Assembly: GCF_017312725.1 (NCBI RefSeq)
Contig: NZ_BOPO01000064.1
Location: 43,659-107,658 of the forward strand
Reading direction: 5' to 3'
Length of the DNA stretch: 64,000 nt
Origin: Actinocatenispora comari
GTDB taxonomy: Bacteria > Actinomycetota > Actinomycetes > Mycobacteriales > Micromonosporaceae
Shown here: in pieces, positions 25,571-34,644 of the stretch
Position numbering within the stretch: the stretch's first letter is position 1
How the letters are laid out: the number at the start of each line of letters is the position of its first letter
Made by a program: the position numbers and the translations under genes
The notes under the pieces: model-generated
Seen by the model: only the letters and a program-made list of their open reading frames with translations
Database searches by the model: none
Told to the model about the DNA's origin: nothing

Positions 25571-26689
25571 ATGGACGACCTCGACCCACTGCGGCGGCTG
25601 CGCGCCGAGCTGCCCGACCCGACGCCGCAGGCGCTGAGCGCCGCGCGCACCTTGCTGACCAGCCGGATCGCCGCCGCGGATCCCGCGCCGGCCCGCCCGC
25701 GCCGGTCGCTGTCCTGGCGCTCGGCGCTGGTCCGGCGGCTCGCGATCGGTGTCGCCGGGGCCGCCGCGGTGGCCGTCGGTGCCGGCGTCGTCGTCGCGAC
25801 CGGCGCGAACCACGGGTCCACGCCGCCGCCCGGCGCGGCCGGCAGCCACTCCGCCGGTACGGCGACGGTGACGACACCGGGGGCGGCGCTGAGCCTCGCC
25901 GCCGACCACACCGCCAAGGCCGGCGACCCGGTTCTCGGCCGCGGCCAGTACCGGCACGTGACCACCGACAGCTGGAACGCCGAGACCGTCGCCGGGGTGC
26001 GCTTCCTCGTCAAGATCCGGGTGGAGCTCTGGCAGCCGGCGAGCGCGGACGGTGTCTGGTGGTGGCGCGACGCGGGCCCGCTGGACTGGAAGTTCCCCAG
26101 CGCCGCGGACGAGCGGAAGGTGCGCGCCGCCGAGCCGGACGCGCTGCACAAGGAGGTCTCGCTGGCCAGCGGCCACTACGGGCAGCGGGAGACCACCCCG
26201 CCCGGCGAACCGGCGGTGTCCTCCCACCAGCCCGAGTGGGACCTGCCCACGCCGGCGTTCCTGGCGAAGCAGCCCCGGGACCCGCGGAAGCTGCTCGCCG
26301 CGATCGAGGCGGCGCAGCAGGACAGTTCACTGGCCAAGGCGGACCGGCCGACCCTGGCGTTCCTGTCCATCGCGGACGCGCTGGCCAGCGGCATCGTGCC
26401 CGCCGACCTGCGCGCGTCGCTCTACCGGGCGGTGAAGCTGATCCCGGGCATCACGCTGACCTCGACGAGCGCCGAGATCAACGGCCGCAAGGGCGTCTCG
26501 GTGTCCAAGCTCAGCCCGTACGGGATCATGCAGCAGGAGATCGTCTTCGACGCCCGGACCGGCGAGTTCCTCGGCGAGCGGCAGACCGTGCACAAGTCGA
26601 TCGGGGACGCGAAGCACCTGCCGGTCGGCAGCCTGTACCGGTCGACGGCGGTCACCGTCGACGTCACCGGCAACCCGAAGCTGTTCTGA
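25571..26689 (+). CDS. CU044_5270 family membrane protein (putative anti-sigma)
   Basis: 372 residues. A cytosolic N-terminus of ~50 residues begins DDLDPLRRLRAELPDPTPQ. One membrane helix is at about 56-78 (LAIGVAGAAAVAVGAGVVVA). A long extracellular part follows, with YRHVTTDSW near 125 and TSTSAEINGRKGVSVSK in the C-terminal third. This matches the family commonly found directly behind ECF sigma genes. Topology fits a membrane anti-sigma regulator, but that role is inferred from context. GGAG before the ATG; its TGA overlaps the next ATG by 1 nt. Confidence 0.85.
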   Translation: MDDLDPLRRLRAELPDPTPQALSAARTLLTSRIAAADPAPARPRRSLSWRSALVRRLAIGVAGAAAVAVGAGVVVATGANHGSTPPPGAAGSHSAGTATVTTPGAALSLAADHTAKAGDPVLGRGQYRHVTTDSWNAETVAGVRFLVKIRVELWQPASADGVWWWRDAGPLDWKFPSAADERKVRAAEPDALHKEVSLASGHYGQRETTPPGEPAVSSHQPEWDLPTPAFLAKQPRDPRKLLAAIEAAQQDSSLAKADRPTLAFLSIADALASGIVPADLRASLYRAVKLIPGITLTSTSAEINGRKGVSVSKLSPYGIMQQEIVFDARTGEFLGERQTVHKSIGDAKHLPVGSLYRSTAVTVDVTGNPKLF

Positions 26690-28929
26690 TGTCGCGTCCG
26701 ATGACGCCGGCCGGGATGCTGCCCGGCCGGCGGCCGCGATCGGTCGGCGTGGCGCCGGTCCGGCTCACCGTGGCGATCGCCGCCACCCTCGCCGCGACGG
26801 TACCGGCCGCCGCGGTCGGGGCCGGTCCCGCCTCGGCGGCGCCCACCCCGACCGCGACCCGGGAACCCGCCCCGACCGCAGGGCCGGCGCGCGCCGGGTC
26901 CGCGGCGGCGTCGACCGCGGCCGGGACGATCGTGCAGCTGCCGACCGGGGAACGGATCCGGGTGCGCCGCACCGGCGGCCTGTCACGGGTGAGCCGGCTG
27001 CCCGGCGACCACACCCCGCTGTCGGTCGTCACCGCCGGCGGCCACGTGTACGCGGTGCCGCCGGAGGCGACGCCCTACCTGGGCCGGGGGCTCGACCTGA
27101 GCCTGTTCGACGTGGCCGCGCTGGCCCGGCGCGGCGCCGCCGCGCTGCCGGTGACGTTGAGCTTCACCGGTACCCGCCGCGCGGTGCCCGGCGTGCACGC
27201 CGACTCCGCCACCCGGGGCGAGCTGCGCTCACCGGCGACGTTCGGCGCCGCGCTGCGGGCCGCGATCCGGCGCGACCCGGCCGGCGCGCGCGCCGCCGGG
27301 ACCCCGGTACCGGGGCTGCGCCGGATGACGCTTTCCGACGTCGCCGGTGCGGTCGCCGAGCCGCACTTCCCGATGCACACGCTGACCGTGCGGCTCACCC
27401 CGCCAGCCGGCAGCACCGTACTCGGCATGGCGGTACTGGTCACCGACGCCGACGACAGCCGTGCCTTCAGCCGGTACGTGCCGATCGGCCCGAACGCCGA
27501 CGCGAAGATCTCCGTACCGGCCGGCCACTACCTGATGGTCGGCGACGTGGTGACCGCGAACGCGTCCGGTGGGTTCGGCGCCGAGTACGTGCCGATCGCC
27601 GCCGACTACGCGGTGACCGGCGACGGCCAGACGGCGGCGCTGGACGCGGACGACGCCACCGCGACCGCCGGCTTCACCACCCCGGACGCCTCGACCCTGG
27701 TGTCGGTCGGGATGGACGTGGTCACCACCGACGGGACGCACGAGGCCCCGCCCGGCATCGCGTACTCGTATGCCGAGGAGGGGCAGGTACGGGTGCAGCC
27801 GACGCCGCGGCCCGCGCACGGCGTGCTGGAGCTCGACGCGTACGAGCACCGGACGGGCGCCGGCGGGGACGACTACCACCTGACCGCCGAGTGGCTGCGC
27901 GGCGTACCCGCCGACCTGCATCGCGCGCCCGCCCGCGACGAGTTCGCCACGGTGGTCGACACTGTGCCGGCCGACGGCAGCGCCGGCGGCGTCTCGTACG
28001 GTCGCGGCCCGGTCTACCCGGACCTGCGCGGCGCCGAGGAGATCGACCCGCCGGTCGCCGCCACCCGGCACGTCGACCACCTGTACGGGCCGGCCGACGT
28101 GCGGTGGGTGGCGAGCGTGTACCGCACCGCCGACGCCACGACCGGCACCGGCGACGGGATGGACTCGGTGCCGGTGCGCTACCGGGCCGGCCGCCGCTAC
28201 CCGGTGCGGTGGTTCGCGCCGGCGCTCGGGTCCGGCTTCGCCGCAGGCAGCCCGTTCCCCCGGCCGTACGCGGTGGCCTGCCGCACCGCCGACCAGCTGT
28301 CGCTGTCGCTGGCCGAGGAACTCGACGCCGACCCGGACCACAGCGGCTCCGTCTCGCCCGGTGACACCACCGGCTACGAGCACCTCACGGTGACCGCGGA
28401 CGGGGTGCCGGTGGCGGACGTGGCGGACACCGGGTCGGTGACCGCGACGGTGCCGGCGCCAGCACACCGGTACCGGATCGAGCAGACGGTGCGGCGGGCG
28501 GCGCTGGGCTTCACGACCGCGAGCACCGTGCGGTCGACCTACACGGTGGCCTCGGCCGCCGGTGCCGGCGGACCGCTGCCGGCCGGTTGGAGCTGCGACG
28601 CGGCCGGCGCCGACCCGACGGTACTGCCGCTGCTGACGCTCACCGCGCGGTTGCCGGGCACGGTCGCCACGGGTGGCGCCACCGCCGTCGTCACGGTCGG
28701 GCACGTGTCCGGCGTGGCCGCGGTACCGGCGACCGGCCTGACCGCCGCGACCAGCGTCGACGGCGCCAGCTACCGGTCGGCACCGGTCACCGCGCTGGGC
28801 CACGGCCGCTACCGGGTCACGCTGCCACCCGCCGCCAGCGGTACCGCGGTCTCGCTGCGGCTGGCCACCGCCGACGCGGCCGGATCGACCCTCACCCGCA
28901 CCGTCACCGACGCGTACCGGGTGGGCTGA
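26689..28929 (+). CDS. Large secreted protein of unknown function
   Basis: 746 residues. The long basic signal peptide cuts near residue 51 (GPASA|APT). An Ala/Pro/Thr-rich linker precedes IVQLPTGERIRVRRTGG, a start resembling the pre-domain found in some actinomycete secreted S8 peptidases. No catalytic triad follows: the remaining ~600 residues look like beta-sandwich repeats. Acidic segments such as AEELDADPDHSGSVSPGDTT might bind calcium. It is coupled (TGATG) to the CU044_5270 gene, so it is probably a product of the same sigma regulon. Confidence 0.8.
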   Translation: MSRPMTPAGMLPGRRPRSVGVAPVRLTVAIAATLAATVPAAAVGAGPASAAPTPTATREPAPTAGPARAGSAAASTAAGTIVQLPTGERIRVRRTGGLSRVSRLPGDHTPLSVVTAGGHVYAVPPEATPYLGRGLDLSLFDVAALARRGAAALPVTLSFTGTRRAVPGVHADSATRGELRSPATFGAALRAAIRRDPAGARAAGTPVPGLRRMTLSDVAGAVAEPHFPMHTLTVRLTPPAGSTVLGMAVLVTDADDSRAFSRYVPIGPNADAKISVPAGHYLMVGDVVTANASGGFGAEYVPIAADYAVTGDGQTAALDADDATATAGFTTPDASTLVSVGMDVVTTDGTHEAPPGIAYSYAEEGQVRVQPTPRPAHGVLELDAYEHRTGAGGDDYHLTAEWLRGVPADLHRAPARDEFATVVDTVPADGSAGGVSYGRGPVYPDLRGAEEIDPPVAATRHVDHLYGPADVRWVASVYRTADATTGTGDGMDSVPVRYRAGRRYPVRWFAPALGSGFAAGSPFPRPYAVACRTADQLSLSLAEELDADPDHSGSVSPGDTTGYEHLTVTADGVPVADVADTGSVTATVPAPAHRYRIEQTVRRAALGFTTASTVRSTYTVASAAGAGGPLPAGWSCDAAGADPTVLPLLTLTARLPGTVATGGATAVVTVGHVSGVAAVPATGLTAATSVDGASYRSAPVTALGHGRYRVTLPPAASGTAVSLRLATADAAGSTLTRTVTDAYRVG

Positions 28930-28944
28930 GGCCGCGGCGCTCCC

Positions 28945-29054
28945 CGGTCGAGGCGGCCGGGGAGCCCCGCGGGCGCTCAGCCGTCGAGGCGCCCGGGGAG
29001 TCCTGGCGGGCGCTCAGCCGTCGAGGTGCCCGGGAGCCCTGGCGGGCGATCCGC
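28945..29054 (+). repeat. 37 bp tandem repeat, three copies
   Basis: Units 28945-28981, 28982-29018 and 29019-29054 share CG(G/T)TCGAGG..CCCGGGGAG..C..GCGGGCGCTCAGC. The array fills the gap between two convergent genes and ends 8 nt before the aldo/keto reductase stop. Confidence 0.85.
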
Positions 29055-29061
29055 GGTCTCG

Positions 29062-30060
29062 TCAGATCGCCGCCGCGCCGAAGACCCACGGCGTCGTCTG
29101 CTCGATGAACTCGGTCGGGAAACCGGGCGCGAACCCGGTCGCGGCCGTCAGCCGTCGCAGCTGTTCGGGTTCGAGCGAGACGTCGAGACACCCGAGGTTG
29201 TCGACCAGCTGCTCCGTGGTGCGGGCGCCGATCATCGGCAGTACCGTGGGGGAGCGTTGGCGGATCCAGGCCAGCGCGACCTGCGCCGGGGTGGCCCCCA
29301 GCTCGTCGGCCACCGACCGCACCACCCGCGCGACGTCCAGGTCGTGCCGGTCGATCGAGCCCGGGTCGAGCCGGCCCCGCGCCGGCGCCTCCGGCGCGTC
29401 GTACTTGCCGGAGAGCACCCCGCCGCCCAGCGGGCTCCACGCGGTCACGGCCAGCCCGAACGCCGCTGCCATCGGCAGCAGCTCGCGTTCGGCGTCGCGC
29501 TGGAGCAGGCTGTACGGCACCTGCAGGCCGGCGAAGCCGGTCCAGCCGCGCCACTGCGCCAGGGTGTTCGCGCGGGCGACCACCCAGGCCGGCGCGTCGG
29601 AGATGCCGACGTAGAGCACCTTGCCGGCGGCGACCGCGTCGTCCAGGGCACGCACGGTCTCCTCGATCGGCGTGTGCCGGTCCCACAGGTGCACCCAGTA
29701 GATGTCGACGTGGTCGGTGCGCAGCCGGCGCAGGCTGGTCTCCAGCGACAGCCGCAGGTTCTTGCGGTGGTTGCCGCCGCCGTTGGGGTCGGTGGCGTCC
29801 CGGGTGACGGTGTACTTCGTGGCGAGCACGAACCGGTCCCGGCGCCGGGCCAGGAGTTCGCCGACGATCTGCTCGCTGGCGCCACCCCGGTAGTTGATCG
29901 CCGTGTCGATCACGTTGCCGCCGGCGTCTGCGTACGCGTCGAGGATCCGGCGGCACTCGGCCGGCGGGGCGCCGACGCCGCCCTGCTCGCCGAACGTCAT
30001 CGCACCCAGTACGAGCTCGGCGACGCGCAGCCCGGTCGGGCCGAAGGTGCGGTACCTCAC
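29062..30060 (-). CDS. Aldo/keto reductase
   Basis: 332 residues from GTG. The (beta/alpha)8 family residues are visible: D52 and Y57 in NVIDTAINYRGG, K82 in LATKYT, the histidine in YWVHLWDRHTPIEET, and C-terminal IGARTTEQLVDNLG for NADPH binding. It reduces an aldehyde or ketone; substrate unknown. Its GTG overlaps the TGA of the upstream VOC gene by 4 nt, so the two form a coupled operon, divergent from a TetR gene that may control it. Confidence 0.92.
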   Translation of the reverse strand: MRYRTFGPTGLRVAELVLGAMTFGEQGGVGAPPAECRRILDAYADAGGNVIDTAINYRGGASEQIVGELLARRRDRFVLATKYTVTRDATDPNGGGNHRKNLRLSLETSLRRLRTDHVDIYWVHLWDRHTPIEETVRALDDAVAAGKVLYVGISDAPAWVVARANTLAQWRGWTGFAGLQVPYSLLQRDAERELLPMAAAFGLAVTAWSPLGGGVLSGKYDAPEAPARGRLDPGSIDRHDLDVARVVRSVADELGATPAQVALAWIRQRSPTVLPMIGARTTEQLVDNLGCLDVSLEPEQLRRLTAATGFAPGFPTEFIEQTTPWVFGAAAI

Positions 30061-30488
30061 CCGAACATCGCCGCCACGTGCGCGGCGAGCTCGTCCGCCG
30101 GGACGTCCCGGAGGTGCTGGTCGAGGGCCCAGCGGTGCCCGGACGGGTCGAGGAACTGCGCGGTCCGGTCGCCCCAGAACGCATCGTGCGGCGCCTCGAA
30201 CTCCGTCGCGCCGGCGGCCAGCGCCCGGTGCCAGGCGGCGTCCACGTCGGGCACCGCCAGGTGGAACGCGGTCGGGGTACCGCCGAGCGCCGCCGGCGTG
30301 CGCATGCCGGCGGCCGGCGCCTCGCCCGCGACGGCCAGGACGGTGTCGCCCAGTCGCAGCTCCACCGTGAGCGGCCGGCCGTCGGGCAGGTCGACCCGGC
30401 TCGTCTCGTGCGCGCCGAGCGCCTGCCCGTACCACTCGGCCGCGGCCTGCGGATCGTCGACCACGAGATGTACGGCTAGTTGTGTCAT
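30057..30488 (-). CDS. VOC/glyoxalase fold protein
   Basis: 143 residues made of two beta-alpha-beta-beta-beta units: LAVHLVVDDPQAAAEWYGQA and AFHLAVPDVDAAWHRALAAG. The ending DPSGHRWALDQHLRDV is common in the PhnB-like branch. Metal ligands are incomplete, so it may bind small molecules instead of catalysing. ATG 30500 is an alternative start four codons upstream; neither has a good ribosome site. First gene of the operon with the aldo/keto reductase. Confidence 0.85.
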   Translation of the reverse strand: MTQLAVHLVVDDPQAAAEWYGQALGAHETSRVDLPDGRPLTVELRLGDTVLAVAGEAPAAGMRTPAALGGTPTAFHLAVPDVDAAWHRALAAGATEFEAPHDAFWGDRTAQFLDPSGHRWALDQHLRDVPADELAAHVAAMFG

Positions 30489-30539
30489 GGCGATGACCAT
30501 ACATAGTGTTCAGTCATGATGTCCAGACGTACGATCCGG

Positions 30540-30545
30540 TAGGGT
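30540..30545 (+). promoter_or_regulatory. Leaderless -10 box TAGGGT for TetR gene
   Basis: TAGGGT ends 7 nt before the GTG at 30553, in the 64 bp divergent gap that must also hold the VOC/AKR promoter. Confidence 0.5.
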
Positions 30546-30552
30546 TGCCGGG

Positions 30553-31176
30553 GTGAGTGCCCGCCGTGACGAACCCGCCGCCAACGCGCCCGAGCTTCGT
30601 GAACGCGTCCTCGACGCGTTCCGCGACCTGCTCCGGGAGCGCACCTTCGAGTCGCTCAGCGTGGCCGAGATCATCGCCGCGGCCGGCGTCTCCCGGGCGA
30701 GCTTCTACTTCTACTTCGCCGGCAAGCAGGCGGCGCTGGCCGAACTGGTGCGCCGCGCGGTCGGCGCCGGCCACCAGGCCGCCCAACCCTGGACCGAGCC
30801 CGGCACTGCCGCACCGGTCGACCCGCGGGCGGCGCTGCGGGCCGGGATCGACGCCGGCGCCACGCTGTGGCTGGACAACGCCGGCGTGCTCCGCGCGATC
30901 GTCGAGAGCTGGGGTTCCGACCCGCAACTGCGCGAGCTGTGGCTGGGCCAGATGGCGACGTTCACCGCCGCCGCCGCGGAGCGGATCCAGGCTGATCCGG
31001 AGGCGATGCGCCGGCTCGCCGGTACCGACGTGACCGCCGTCGCCGCCTCGCTCACCTGGCTGGGCGAGCGGCTGTACTACCTGGCCGCGTGCGGCGTGCC
31101 ACCGTTCGACGACCGTGCGGTGCTGGTCGACACGCTGCACCACGTGTGGATCTCGACGTTGTATCCGGGCGGCTAG
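30553..31176 (+). CDS. TetR family transcriptional regulator
   Basis: 207 residues from GTG. The DNA-binding helix-turn-helix is at about 26-58 (LRERTFESLSVAEIIAAAGV, then SRASFYFYFAGKQAALAELV). The C-terminal ligand domain resembles EthR-like regulators (LWLDNAGVLRAIVESWGSDP). Very likely it represses the divergent VOC/aldo-keto reductase operon. Its stop codon TAG lies inside the first palindrome of an operator-like array. Confidence 0.92.
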   Translation: MSARRDEPAANAPELRERVLDAFRDLLRERTFESLSVAEIIAAAGVSRASFYFYFAGKQAALAELVRRAVGAGHQAAQPWTEPGTAAPVDPRAALRAGIDAGATLWLDNAGVLRAIVESWGSDPQLRELWLGQMATFTAAAAERIQADPEAMRRLAGTDVTAVAASLTWLGERLYYLAACGVPPFDDRAVLVDTLHHVWISTLYPGG

Positions 31177-31267
31177 GTATACCTAGGGCTCGGCGGGTGG
31201 CGGTAGGTATGCCTAGCGGCGTCGTGGTGTGGATCTAGGTATCTGGCCGGGGCAAAGATAGGTAATC
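31173..31267. promoter_or_regulatory. Array of TAGGTA palindromes (operator-like)
   Basis: A perfect 14 bp palindrome CTAGGTATACCTAG lies at 31173-31186, a near copy TAGGTATGCCTAG at 31204-31216, then half-sites CTAGGTATC at 31235 and TAGGTAATC at 31259. The TAGGTA cores are 30, 32 and 23 nt apart. The AT-rich array lies 70-160 nt upstream of the small ORF and the LuxR-AAA regulator gene. Confidence 0.65.
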
Positions 31268-31335
31268 GATGCCGATGTGGGTGGCTCCTTACCAGCGCAG
31301 GATCGACACGTACCTGATGACTGGTGGGAGGAACC

Positions 31336-31527
31336 ATGTACAGCAACCCCGAAGTACTGCTCGACCTGGCCAACGGCTACCAGCAGGATCATCTGGAGGC
31401 CGCCGGCCGGGCCCGTCTGTTCGCCGCGCGCAAGCGGGGCGCTCACCGTCGTACGCGCCGGCAGCCGGCGGCGCGGAGCACGGCTACTGTGGATCCGTGC
31501 GCGGGTGGGATGGCAACGGTCCGATGA
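31336..31527 (+). CDS. Small protein (63 residues) coupled to LuxR-AAA regulator
   Basis: GGGAGG lies just before the ATG. The N-terminal half ([20 protein letters not shown], then [15 protein letters not shown]) is amphipathic and helical, like small actinomycete proteins of about 50-60 residues of unknown role. The basic C-terminal half ([12 protein letters not shown]...) is low complexity. The TGA overlaps the next ATG (ATGATG), giving translational coupling. Function unknown; a helper of the neighbouring regulator is a guess. Confidence 0.7.
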   Translation: MYSNPEVLLDLANGYQQDHLEAAGRARLFAARKRGAHRRTRRQPAARSTATVDPCAGGMATVR

Positions 31528-34229
31528 TGGTCGGCCGGGACGGCGAGCTTCGTCGGCTGGCGGAGCTCGCCACAGCAGGCCGGTCCGAGGTGGTCGTCAT
31601 CGCCGGGGAGCCCGGTATCGGGAAGACCCGGCTGGTCGCCGAGCTGACCCTCGGCCTGCCGACCGACACCAAGATCTTCATCGGGCACGCCGAGCCCGGC
31701 TCGCTGTCCCGGCCCTACGAGGTGCTGCTGGACGCGATCGACGGGCGGCCGGGCGTGTCCGAGGCGATGCTGGACGAGCTGACCGACCCGCACCGCAGCC
31801 CGGTGGAACGGCTGCACACCGGCCTGACCCTGCTCTCCGGCCAGATCGGCGACGCGCCCGCCGTGATCGTCTTCGAGGACCTGCACTGGGCCGACTCGGA
31901 GAGCGCCGCCCTGTTCGAGCGGCTCGCCGAGCAGGACGGCCCGCGCCTGCTGATCGGCACGTACCGGCCGGACGAGGTGTCGGTGCGCCAGCCGATCGGC
32001 GCCCTGCTGGCCCGGATGGAGCGCCGGCACACCCTCACCCACCTTCGGCTGGGCCGGCTCACCGAGGCCGACACCGCCGCGTTCGTCGCCTCCGCCGCCG
32101 GCCGCCCCGCCTCGTACCGGACCATCGCCGCGCTGCACCACCGCACCGGCGGCAACCCGTTCTTCCTGGAGGAGCTGCTGCGGTCGGCGCCCGACGACGT
32201 CGAGTCGCTCGGTGACGCGCCGCTGCCGTGGAGCCTCGCCGAGGCGCTGCGCCGGCAGGTCGAGGCGCTCCCGGCCGACGCCCGGCACCTGGTCGAGGCG
32301 GCCGCGGTGCTCGGCTACCGGATCCCGTTCGACCTGCTCGCCGCGGTCACCGGTACCGACGAGGACACGCTGATCGGCGCGCTGCGCGAGCTGGTCGAGT
32401 CCGGCGTACTGGTCGAGTCCGGAGAGGACGAGTTCAGCTTCCGGCACGCCCTGGTGCGCGAGTCGATCACCGGCGCGATGCTGGCCCGGCAGCGTCGCCG
32501 GATGCACGAGTCGGCGCTGGAGGTGCTGCTCACCGACGACGACGCGGACCCGGCGCTGATCGCCCACCACGCCTCCGCCGCCGGCCGGTACGACGACGTC
32601 GTCGCCGCGGCCCGCCGCGGTGCCCCGCTGTACCTGTCGATCGGCTCCGCCTACCAGGCGTTGCAACTGGCCGAGACCGGGCTGGACGAGGTACCCGACG
32701 ACGTCGAGCTGCTGTCCTACGCCGCCCGCGCCGCCTGGCTGGTCAACCTGCTCGACGAGGCGGTCCGGTACGCCCGCGCGTGGCGGGACCATGCGGTCAC
32801 GGTCACCGACCGGATCGACGCGCTGCACCTGCTGACCCGGGCGGCGTTTGACGCCGGCGAGATCGCCGAGACGCGGGAGGCGGCCCGCCAGGTCGAGCAG
32901 CTCGTCGCCGGCCTGGCGCCGGGCCCCGAGGCGGCCCGGGCGATGACGGCGCTCGCGCAGGCGATGGCGGCCGTCCAGGACGACGCCGCGACCATCGAGT
33001 GGGCCGACCGGGCGATCGCCCTCGCCACCGAGCTGGACCTGCCGAGGCTGCGGCTGGCCGCGCTGGTGGAGAAGGGCGCCACCATGACCGACCGGGCCGA
33101 CACCGCCCCGGACGGCTGGGCGATCCTCGCCGACCTGGTGGACGAGGCGGAACAGTGCGGCGAGTGGGTGCTGGCCGCCCGCGCGCTCAACTACCTGATC
33201 CAGGACCTGCCGCCGTCGCTGCCGGCCGACCACGGCCGGCTGCTGGAGCGGATGCGCATCGACGCCGAGCGCGCCGGCTTCGAGCAGATGGCCGTCGCCG
33301 CGTACTACTCCGGCCGGGCCCGGCTGGCCACCCGCGAGGGCGACCTCACCGGTGCGATCGAGGCGCTGGAGGCGGGCCGCCGGCTCAACCGCGGCTGGCG
33401 GCGACGCGGCCGCCGCGCCGACTACCACGGCCACTTCCTGACCGGGCTCTACCTGGAGGCGGGGCGCCTGGACGACGCCGCCGCGGTGCTCGGTGAGCTG
33501 CGCGCACAGCCGCAGATGGTGGCCACCGCGGTGCCGGGGCTGGCGTTCCACCTGGCCGCCCGGCGCGGTGATCCGGACCTGAACACGTGGCTGGACGAGT
33601 ACCAGGTGGCGCTGACCAAGCAGTCCTGGCGGGACGGGGAGCAGGCGCACGACCTGATCTCGGCCGCGCTGTTCGCCGACCTGCCGCTGTCCCGGGTCGA
33701 CCAGCTGCACGCCGACCTGTTCACCGCCGAGTCGTGGCCGCCGCACCGGCAGCTGGTCGACGCGCAGGTGGACGAGGCGCACCAGCGGTACGCCCAGGCG
33801 CTGGACGGCTACCGGGCGGTCGCCGACGCGCCGCTGCTGCTGCCGTCGGTCGGTGCCACCGCGAACGTCGGCGCCGCCCGCTGCCTGCTCGCGCTCGGCC
33901 GGCCGGACGAGGCGCGCCGGGAGGCCGAGGTGGCGGGCCGGAAGCTGTGCCGCTGGGGCGGGTGGCGGGTCGGCCAGCTGACCGCGGTACGCGCCGAGCT
34001 CGGCCTGACCGGATCCGTGACCGCCACGGCCGACTCCGCGGACGCGCTGACCCGCCGGGAGCGCGAGGTGGCGCGGCTGATCGCGGCCGGGCTGACCAAC
34101 GCCGAACTGGCCCACACGCTGCACATCTCGCCGAAGACGGCGGCCGTGCACGTGTCGAACATCCTGCGCAAGCTGGCGGTGTCCTCCCGCACCGAGGTCG
34201 CCGCCCGGCTCGGTGGCTCCGATGGCTGA
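31524..34229 (+). CDS. LuxR family regulator with AAA ATPase (LAL/STAND type)
   Basis: 901 residues. The ATPase has Walker [10 protein letters not shown] near residue 29, Walker [12 protein letters not shown] near 112 and [10 protein letters not shown] as sensor-like motif. A long helical repeat region (~300-820) is of TPR character. The C-terminal LuxR helix-turn-helix starts [20 protein letters not shown] and continues [18 protein letters not shown]. Such LAL proteins are large activators of metabolism or specialised metabolite genes. ATG 31524 is chosen for its overlap with the small ORF; GTG 31497 would add nine residues. No obvious target cluster is adjacent. Confidence 0.93.
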   Translation: MMVGRDGELRRLAELATAGRSEVVVIAGEPGIGKTRLVAELTLGLPTDTKIFIGHAEPGSLSRPYEVLLDAIDGRPGVSEAMLDELTDPHRSPVERLHTGLTLLSGQIGDAPAVIVFEDLHWADSESAALFERLAEQDGPRLLIGTYRPDEVSVRQPIGALLARMERRHTLTHLRLGRLTEADTAAFVASAAGRPASYRTIAALHHRTGGNPFFLEELLRSAPDDVESLGDAPLPWSLAEALRRQVEALPADARHLVEAAAVLGYRIPFDLLAAVTGTDEDTLIGALRELVESGVLVESGEDEFSFRHALVRESITGAMLARQRRRMHESALEVLLTDDDADPALIAHHASAAGRYDDVVAAARRGAPLYLSIGSAYQALQLAETGLDEVPDDVELLSYAARAAWLVNLLDEAVRYARAWRDHAVTVTDRIDALHLLTRAAFDAGEIAETREAARQVEQLVAGLAPGPEAARAMTALAQAMAAVQDDAATIEWADRAIALATELDLPRLRLAALVEKGATMTDRADTAPDGWAILADLVDEAEQCGEWVLAARALNYLIQDLPPSLPADHGRLLERMRIDAERAGFEQMAVAAYYSGRARLATREGDLTGAIEALEAGRRLNRGWRRRGRRADYHGHFLTGLYLEAGRLDDAAAVLGELRAQPQMVATAVPGLAFHLAARRGDPDLNTWLDEYQVALTKQSWRDGEQAHDLISAALFADLPLSRVDQLHADLFTAESWPPHRQLVDAQVDEAHQRYAQALDGYRAVADAPLLLPSVGATANVGAARCLLALGRPDEARREAEVAGRKLCRWGGWRVGQLTAVRAELGLTGSVTATADSADALTRREREVARLIAAGLTNAELAHTLHISPKTAAVHVSNILRKLAVSSRTEVAARLGGSDG

Positions 34230-34329
34230 CCCGCGCCGTGTCGCGAACGGCGCTCGGCCGGTGACGCCGGCAGAGACGCGGGTCACTGTGGACTTTCCGG
34301 CGAATGTTCGGCATGGGAAGCTTTGCGGT

Positions 34330-34419
34330 ATGAGTGCCGCGGTGCAGCGCAGGTTGGTGGTGCGACGTCACGTCGACCACTGCCGCGTGCACAGCGCCAT
34401 CTGTTGCCCGGTCGTCTGA
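34330..34419 (+). CDS. Cysteine-rich leader peptide of the sulfur assimilation operon
   Basis: 29 residues, MSAAVQRRLVVRRHVDHC then RVHSAICCPVV, with cysteines at 18, 25 and 26. Two adjacent Cys codons end the peptide, and it lies 225 nt before the sulfite reductase. Short ORFs with tandem Cys codons upstream of cysteine genes act as ribosome-stalling attenuators in mycobacteria. GGGAAG lies 9 nt before the ATG. Regulation here is inferred by analogy; no clean terminator/antiterminator pair was resolved in the 225 nt leader. Confidence 0.75.
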   Translation: MSAAVQRRLVVRRHVDHCRVHSAICCPVV

Positions 34420-34644
34420 GCGACCGTGGCTGCCGCCGCTGCGCGGCGTTCCGCCCGGGTTCCTCGGCTCGGTTGCCGCGTGTCGGCACAGCCGCCCCGG
34501 CAGCAGCACCGCCCGGTCGCCGTACGGCCAATCCTCTGATCCGATCCGCCGTGCCGTGCCACCCGGGAGCACACCGACGTCCTCCCTGCTGCGGGTGATG
34601 TGCGGCGGTCCGTCTGCTCGCACTCCGCGCCGGAAAGGACCGAT

